From Auricularia sp. M13 (Eukaryota; Basidiomycota; Agaricomycetes; Auriculariales; Auriculariaceae): DNA of 64,000 nucleotides. The DNA is taken from the NCBI GenBank assembly GCA_037042915.1, contig CM073198.1, positions 2,542,001 through 2,606,000 of the forward strand. The letters run 5' to 3'. Positions 57,127 to 64,000 of this stretch are shown here, piece after piece (position 1 is the first letter of the stretch; every line of letters starts with the position of its first letter). The notes under the pieces are model-generated. The model did not search any database, had not been told where the DNA came from, and worked only from the letters and a program-made list of their open reading frames with translations. The position numbers and the translations under genes were made by a program.

Positions 57127-60100
57127 TTACTGCGTGTGGTGATTAGGAGGGGCATGCGACCCATTATGCATCCTACTGGGCGGGGGGTTGTATGGCGGTT
57201 GCATGACCGCCGTCGCTCCGTACCCAGGGAAATCCGGGTACGTAGACGGTGGTGCGTGCGGATGTACCTGCTGCATATTACTACTTGAAGGCGGAAGCGG
57301 TGGCGGCATCATCGACTGGTTGTACAGTGGGTTATTCATGCTTGGAGGCTCGCTGAATGTCTCCTGGTATTCTCCCCAGTAACTTGAGTACCGGGAGCCG
57401 TTGACGTTGTGTGACGGCATGCCTTGGGAAGGCACCGTGTGCGAGGGGACGGTATAGCCAGTCATCGAAGCGATCGACGACTGACTCAAAGAGTGTGAAG
57501 GTTGCGCGTGGGAAGGCGGGGGTGGGGGTGGCTGAGAATGATGTTGAGGTTGCGAGTAAGTTGCATGCCCTTGCGATGTCGACGGCTGCTGGTATATATC
57601 TGGACCCCAGCGAGAATATGGGCCAAAGAAGCTATCCGAAGAAGCCGTCGTTGTCGGCCCAAGACCACTGAATGACGACACTGAAAGCGGGCGCGAAGTC
57701 GGCGCGTGCGGTAACGGCTGCGCACGATAGGGATGCATGCCCGAGGCAGAGGCAGCCTGTTGGAGGTCCTCGCCCTCCAGCTGATCGTTGGCTGGACGCT
57801 TATTTGGTCGCCCGGCCTGTGTTGCTCGGGTCAGTTCAGCTTGATGCATGTCGACGTTGGAGCCGTGCAAGAGCTCCCATGCACGGCCTGCGCTGGGCCA
57901 CAAAATGTTCATGGCCTTGAGAGAGGCCATGCACTGCTGCAGTCCGAGACTTGCTTGAATGTTGGATGGCCGCATGGTCACTGTAGACATGGTCATCTAA
58001 GGTCATCCGGGGGGTGCTAAAACTTACAGGTTGTAACATGCATGATACCGGCGCTGAAAATGTAGTACGACAAGAAGGCGGCGCTCCGTTTCAAACAGAA
58101 GTTCTCGTTGTAGACCACCACTGAAGCCGATATTAGCAGTTATCGAGGAGAGACTCCGCATGACTTACAAATAGATGAAATATGGGTGGCAGCACGCATG
58201 CACAAATCCCACGCCTTGAGTGACGCCGCGTCATCCGAGGCTTCGCTACTGTGGGAATTTCATCAGGGTCCACCGCGGATGACAGATCTATTTTCAACTC
58301 ACTGGCTTTTGAAGTGGATGCTGCAAATCAGCACAGAGGCCGTTAACACGCGCCACAATGCAACCGACTAAGCGCAAAGAGACGTACAAGGGTCGGTGCA
58401 GCAGAAGCACAGCCGTCCAGTAATTCATATTGAGCGTCATGACGTGCGGGGGTGGAATGGGCAGTTTCCGCACGGACGGGTCGTATCTCAGGTGGTCGGG
58501 GAGGTCGAGGTACCATTTGTCCAGACGCTTCTCGAGGACATCCGCGTCGGCCTGTCGCGCAGCCGAGTTCGGGGAGCGGATCGAGTAGAGGGACTGGACG
58601 ATGTAGCTGATTAAGGACGCTACAATAGGCTTGCTCAATTCATTCCGCGGTATGGTTAGCAATGTTATTCTTACCAAGCGATGCTGCTGCGTTAAAGCAC
58701 GCGATGGGCCGCGAAGGTACTGGAACATATTCCGACTTTTCCATGTACCTATTGTGTTCGAGGTCCTGTGCCAGGGAAGGGTGGTGATCCCAGAGCTCTT
58801 GCTCCTCGGCCTGTCAGAGTTGTTAGTAAGATCTGCGCCCAACTGTCAGCGCCGGGAACACACCTCCACCTCATTTGGAAGAGGCGTATCAAAGTCTCGC
58901 TCATAAATTGCCAATGGCCGACCTGTGATAATATAAGGTCTCGAAAAAGCTCAACAAACATAAAGATACTCACCAATGTATGTAGACACATATCTGTCCA
59001 TGATGACGCATGCATACCAGGTTCTTCTTCTCAGCTGAATCTCCTCAGCAGTGAAGAGGCTGGTTCCTCCGCGCCATTTGTCAAATGATCGATTCAGACC
59101 AAGATCCTGAGCCTGTGTGAAAGGGTCAAAGGTCAGCCTCGTGCGTCCTTGCTGTGCCTGTCAATAAGATATTTACCATGCGAACGGCCATGCCTAAGGA
59201 AGACGGTGTGTCAATCCGGGGCTGCACTCTTGGTCTCAATCGAAGTCGACACTCACCGACATACAACCAGGCCTGAGCCATTGCACCGATCCCGATCTCA
59301 CGATAGCTCATGAGCAGGAGTGCCTGGCACGTGCTGAGGCGGCTGGACGCATAGACCTTGTCTGCAAGAACATCAGCGAGCTTGCGACGGAGTATTACAG
59401 GCTTATTTCGCACTGAGAACGGTCTTCGCATCTTCAAGATACGTGTCTCCGGCATCCCACATAGTGCCTTCCGGAGGGAGCGGCTGTTCCAAATTGGAAT
59501 ACCTCGAGGCGAGAGCAAACATGGCCAACAGGAGCAACGTCGGCACTTTCTGAAAGGCCAATTTGCGGGATGATGTAGAGGGGAGCGATGCCGGCGACTC
59601 GACTTCGTTGTATGGGGATTCTGACCTGGTTCGCGAAGTTGAGTCAATCACGGCTCGGGGAAGCCTCTGTCTATCTCAAGCCAGGGGCAAGGTTTAAAGG
59701 ACTTACCTCGCGCGGAAGTCCTCGAGGAACTGGAATTTTGCCACTACGGGCAATTGCGGGTGCACGTACGTGAAGTACAGTTCCAGTAGATGTTCCTGTT
59801 GGTCTCGGGGCGGTAGACGCGCACGTGCTGCGATCTCCTCCTCGGACAACTGAACATGATTGAGAACAGGCGGCCACACACGTGCGGGGGGAAACCGCCT
59901 TGTGTTATGATGAGGGAACCGTGCAGCGACGAGTGACAACTTGTACATACCAGATGCCGTTCTCTATTCGTTTATCGCGACGGTCCTTCGTTCCCAGGAG
60001 ATGAAGACCGCTCGCTTTGCCATGGAAACGTAGTTGCTCATGGTCGTCGAGTGATAATTGCCCTACGGCACCTGCAAGGTCTTCCGAGTCACTCGACTCG

Positions 60101-61360
60101 GCCGATGAACAGCCGTCGGAGTGCTGAGGCGAAGGACTCCATCCATGCGCCAGATGGACAGAGTCGTGCTCGTCAATTCTGCGACGCTGACGGCGAGTAG
60201 GGCTAATGCTTGTGTTTTGGCCGCGAGCACCGGATGATGATCTGAATGCATGGAGGGGCCCGCCGGCCGAGGTTGTCGGCGAAATGGCAGACGTAGGGCT
60301 GGGTTTCACATCCTCCGTGGGATACGCGGCCGTGAACGGGCCCATGTCGATCTGAAGCGGTGTTAAGGAGTTGACTGGGAATGCCGACGGCTGGTTGTAA
60401 AGGCCGTATGCAGAAGCTGCTGTCTGCTGTCCGCCGTTCCTGGCGAGGCCGTTTGCTATCAGGCGGCTGCCGAGGTGATCCTGCCATTCATTGCTGGGCG
60501 TTACGAACGGCGTGCTTCCTGCGTTGCGCAAACGATGACGTGAGCATGCGCTTGTAACGGCCCCGACAAATATTTCGCACGCGGGCCGCGGCCGCGCCTG
60601 GGACAAACAGGGCACATACCGTCGGGGGGCATGACGAGCGCCGAGCGGCTCAGAAGGTGCCGTTTCGTGCGGGAGGACGAGGCGCCGTCGTGGCCGTTTG
60701 CGTCAGTCATATAGGTGTCCCTGGAGGATGTAATGGCCTGCTTGCGACCCTTAGGGCCGAAGGGACTGTTGTCGACGCGCATGATGATCTCGCGCGCCAG
60801 GGCGTCCTGCGAGAGATCATCGACGAGACTTTGGGCCCTGGGGTCCGAGGACGCGATGATGATGCCAAGCAGGGCCTCGAGTTGGTGCAGCCGGCTCTCA
60901 ATGGCGTCGATGTAGCCCTTTGGCGGGCCGCGTTTTCTGCTGGGACCTGCAGCGGGCGGTGAGAGACGCGTTCGCGAGCGCGGAGCGGGGACGGCGCACC
61001 GAGGAATGTGCATTCTGTGGCGGGGGATCGGTTAGCGCGCGATGTGGCTCAGGGACTGCAGCCGGCGGCGCACCTGTGCCCAGCAGCACGCAGCTGCGAC
61101 AGGGCTCGTGCTCGCTGGTGCGCTCGCACTTGCACTTGGACTTTCTGCACTGGTCGCAGGCTGGGCTTGGTCAGCACGGCGGGCGGGGATGCGGGCTCCG
61201 GCGGGGACGCACCCTTGGAGCTCCGGCGGCGCACGATTTTCTCGCTGCCCTTGGCTGAGCCGGACGCGGCGGACGCGGACGGGAGCTCAGGCAGGTCGTC
61301 GTCGAGCTCCTCGTGGTCGTGGGCGGCGTCGGCCCAGTGCATCGTCGCGTTCGAGGCCAT
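57127..61360 (-). CDS. Zn2Cys6 transcription factor with fungal-specific regulatory domain (XlnR/Gal4 type)
   Basis: The start is MASNATMHWADAAHDHEELD at 61360. The DNA-binding domain is spliced from several exons: ACDQCRKSKCKCERTSEHEP, CRSCVLLGTEC and TFLGPSRKRGPPKGYIDAIE, giving C-x2-C-x6-C-x8-C-x2-C-x6-C followed by a linker and the coiled coil SRLHQLEALLGI. The regulatory domain includes LLELYFTYVHPQLPVVAKFQ, LLLLAMFALASRYS, AQAWLYVG, RRTWYACVIMDRYVSTYIGR and MTLNMNYWTAVLLLHRPLY. The last exon (57127 to about 57996) encodes a P/S/Q/H-rich tail with PPPPPPS tracts. At least ten introns. The KRGPPKGYI linker resembles regulators of carbohydrate utilisation, but targets are unknown. Confidence 0.9.
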
Positions 61361-61652
61361 GCTGCTCAGCGACGGCGGCGGCGCAGACACGGCGGGAGGT
61401 GGTGGGGGGAGGGCAAGGAGCAGGGACTGAATGGCAGCCCGTCGGGTCAGCAGCTGAGGCCCAGGATATAGCGACCGATGCAGCCGAGCGGACAGCGGCG
61501 TAAGCTCGGACATTCGATCGCCCATTCCGACTCCGCCCGCCCGCTCCTCCGATCGTCTTCTGCGAGCCTCGAACGCGCGACGCGTCCCGCGGTTCCCAAC
61601 TCCGACGACGAGCAATTAAGCCTCCTTGGGCTGCTTCCTCTCACACTTCCAG

Positions 61653-62629
61653 ATGTTCGGCTGCGTCATTCCTGGCCGGTGCGTGCATACCCAGCCTATT
61701 GCCCAGTATCAATCAGCCCGCCGACCCGTATGCAGCCTAGTCCAGACCGATATCCAGCAGGCGCGTCTCCCCCTTCTGCCTATCCTTCGCAAGCCGCGCG
61801 TTCTAACCCGGCCTGTGGCCACAGATAGACGAGACACACGCCGTGTTCCCGTTGGGCGATGCTGCCTCCATCAACCACATCTGTGTGTTTTTATTAGGCA
61901 CAGGCGCGTACGCAGACCCCCTCGCACCCTGCCCCGCTCCCAGTCTCAACAGCCCCCGCTCTCTCCAGTTCCGTTCCCGCCCGACTACGGCGCGACACTC
62001 TACATCTACCTTCCCGATAAAGGCTTCCAGCTTCTTGGAATGTAAGTGACTAAGTCGCCAGCTCCCCGATGGCAATCTGGCCCTCGGCCTCAGTAGTCTG
62101 TCCGCTCACGTGGCCTTTCCGTGGCTTGCACGTGTCTCACGCTCCGTTCGGCTAGGCTGTCAAACGGTAAGTGTCGCAATCCCTGAGTCCGCCCGCCCAA
62201 GCCTCTGATCAACTCCATGTGGCCTCCGGCAACCAAACAGATAAACCCTCCGCGATATTCCGGCTCAAGGGAACCTTTACCGCCTCCAGCTCGGCGGCGA
62301 ACACGCTGAGCAACGCCATGATCACTTCGTCGGAGAGCCAGGACGCGTCCTGCATGCTGGGCATCTCCATTGAACCGCTGTCCGCCATTCTTGCTCAAGT
62401 CCCTGCTTCGGCGCCAGCTGCGCCACAGGCCGCCCAGGACCCCGCACTACTCGCAGAGAAGGTCGTCAAACACCTGTTCAACTTCCTCTCGTCATTCGCA
62501 CCGAATCCAACGGCTCCTCTCTCGCCCGACACCACCATTCCGATTGGCCTCGTATCCAAATGGTACGAAAGTTTCCTCCAGAAGCTAAGGGCGAATGGCA
62601 CGGCATTCCTCGATCGCGCAGCAGAATAG
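61653..62629 (+). CDS. Hikeshi/OPI10 family protein
   Basis: In animals Hikeshi imports ATP-bound Hsp70 into the nucleus during heat stress; the yeast homologue is OPI10. The start MFGCVIPGR at 61653 is joined over a short intron to LVQTDIQQA. Next come HAVFPLGDAASINHICVFLL and PFPPDYGATLYIYLPDKGFQ-LLGM, then LSN-DKPSAIFRLKG. The last exon (about 62241-62629) has SSESQDASCMLGISIEPLSA, VVKHLFNFLSSFAPN and GLVSKWYESFLQKLRANG. Order and spacing match Hikeshi throughout. The intron at 61904-61968 requires a GC donor. Divergent from the Zn2Cys6 factor, 292 bp between starts. Confidence 0.93.
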
Positions 62630-62725
62630 CCGTCCTGCTCCATTGTGGCCGTCTCCCTTTTCATTCGAAGCTGCCATGTATAATGGGGTCATGTTACTGC
62701 ATGCCATGCCATTGTACAAATACAA

Positions 62726-64000
62726 CTACAGCCGTGCCTTTTCCCCTTGGGTGCGTTTTGCTTTCGCGAGGAACGCCCGACCGGCGCGAGATTCGTTCGG
62801 GCGTCCAAGCTGACGCGATATCCAGTCGCCGGTCGCTGCAAGTTTGTCCATATCGATTCCGGTCTCCCAACCGTCACCATGCAACACGTGCACAACGTCC
62901 TGGACCCAACTGATCAGTCGGGGTGTCCGTGATCGCGTGTGCGAATAAAAATGGTGCAGCACCTCTGTCGCTACGTTACCCGTGGCGCCCGGCGAATAGG
63001 GGCAGCCTCCCAGGCCAGCGACTAAAGTAGGGCAAGCGGATTTGCGAGCGGGAGGGTGAGATCGAAAGCAGGAAGGAATATTCATAGCCACCGTGGGCAA
63101 ATCTCACGCGTCAGTTTGGCGCATCTGTCCACGCGAGAGCCACGCACCGGAGCTGTCGATGACACGGATGCCCGACGCGAGCGCGGCCATAACATTGGCG
63201 ATCGCCGTGCCGCACGTGTCATGCCAGTGTGCCTGAAAATCCCGGCGGGCACCCAAAACGTAAATAGGACGCGAACTCCGAGGAGTTGAGTCGGGAGACG
63301 CACTGCGAGCTTGGAGGCGGGGACGGCTTGCTGGACGATGCCGAGAAGCTCGAGCACGGTCGCCGGTGTGCCCGCGCCTGTCGTATCGCCTAACGAGACC
63401 TGGGAGGCGTCTGCTCAGAATGATATGTCAGACGGAGGGTGGCCGTCGGACCTCGTAGCAGCCCATGTCGAGAAGCGCTTTGGCCACATCGCGAACCGCC
63501 GCGGGCGCAATGCGGCCCTCGTATGGACAGGTGATGACGGTGGACCTGTGTGTGTGCGTGCGTGCGTTCATATGATGCGGAGGGCGCTTTGGGGGAGAGC
63601 ATGCGTACACATAGCCCCGGACCCGAAGACCGTTATCTCGTGCAGTTTGTACGACCTTCGTCAGTCGCTCGAGCGACTCTGCGACGGTGCAGTTGGTGTT
63701 GGCCTTGGAGAACGACTCGGACGGCGCGGTGAAAACGGCAATTTCGTCCGTCAGCTGCCTGTCGCGTTGCAGGGCGAGCAGATCTGAAAGGCCCTTGGAG
63801 TTGGGCACGAGCACGGGAAACTTGGTGTCTGAACGGCGTCCAATGCGCTTGAGCACTTCCTCGGTGCTGGCCATCTAGCAGACAGCATTCAGCCCGGCGC
63901 CTGGGGCAGACTGTATGCGTGTGCGCACCTGGGGCACCCATTTAGGAGACACGAAGCTGCCCGCCTCGATCGTGCGCAGGCCGGCGTCCTGCAGCCGGTG
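62726..64000 (-). CDS. Hydroxymethylglutaryl-CoA lyase (5' end beyond the window)
   Basis: Cleaves HMG-CoA to acetyl-CoA and acetoacetate at the end of leucine breakdown; usually mitochondrial or peroxisomal. The visible part begins at the right edge with LQDAGLRTIEAGSFVSPKWV, then an exon starting MASTEEVLKRIGRRSDTKFP (an internal methionine). Further segments: VFTAPSESFSKANTNCTV, VITCPYEGRI, ALLDMGCYEVSLGDTTGAGT and AHWHDTCGTAIANVMAAL with metal-binding histidines. The cysteine loop GLGGCPYSPGATGNVATE follows, and KLAATGDWISRQLGRPNESR to the stop at 62726. Five or more introns. The N-terminus, any targeting peptide and the first active-site residues are outside. Confidence 0.93.

Overview
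This is nuclear DNA of a filamentous basidiomycete, most likely an Agaricomycete. Nearly every gene is broken by many short introns of about 47-65 nt, intergenic spacers are short, and several families are typical of mushroom-forming fungi: multi-intron cytochrome P450s, an F-box protein with a paired-cysteine motif, a 7TM DUF6533-like protein, a 'capsule-associated' SGNH protein and Tad/LINE-like non-LTR retrotransposons. All exon models were assembled by hand from reading frame, splice signals and remembered family conservation; none was checked against a database or transcripts.

Layout. 1-13.4 kb is accessory DNA: the 3' part of a LINE ending in a poly(A) tail, a 7TM gene whose 5' end abuts that tail, two tandem P450 genes with identical intron positions, and a small repeat island at 12.7 kb. 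13.5-19.5 kb holds housekeeping and regulatory genes: F-box protein, RAD6 ubiquitin-conjugating enzyme, Zn2Cys6 factor and Pol III subunit RPC34. 20.7-25.6 kb is the most striking block: GDP-mannose 4,6-dehydratase, GDP-L-fucose synthase and a GDP-fucose-type nucleotide-sugar transporter lie side by side, apparently the complete de novo route from GDP-mannose to Golgi-imported GDP-fucose.

25.9-41.4 kb contains a KPWE-motif (Pex39-like) protein, a 5'-truncated LINE insertion with clear target-site duplications, a SNF2 translocase, an ArfGAP, an unrecognised acidic protein, an HD-type phosphohydrolase, a single-pass membrane protein, MRE11 and FAD synthetase. 41.8-64 kb contains an SGNH hydrolase, an S28 peptidase, UDP-glucose dehydrogenase divergent from LCB2 (only 101 bp between start codons), an SMG7/EST1-like protein, a ubiquitin protease lacking a recognisable cysteine box, a large Zn2Cys6 activator, Hikeshi and HMG-CoA lyase, which runs off the right edge.

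Together the window carries several precursor steps for cell-surface glycoconjugates: GDP-fucose, UDP-glucuronate, the first step of sphingolipid synthesis and an SGNH family linked to polysaccharide modification. Only the fucose trio is compact enough to suggest a functional cluster. A second genome-level feature is an apparent abundance of GC-AG introns: seven reading frames require a GC donor, and all seven keep GT at donor positions +5/+6.
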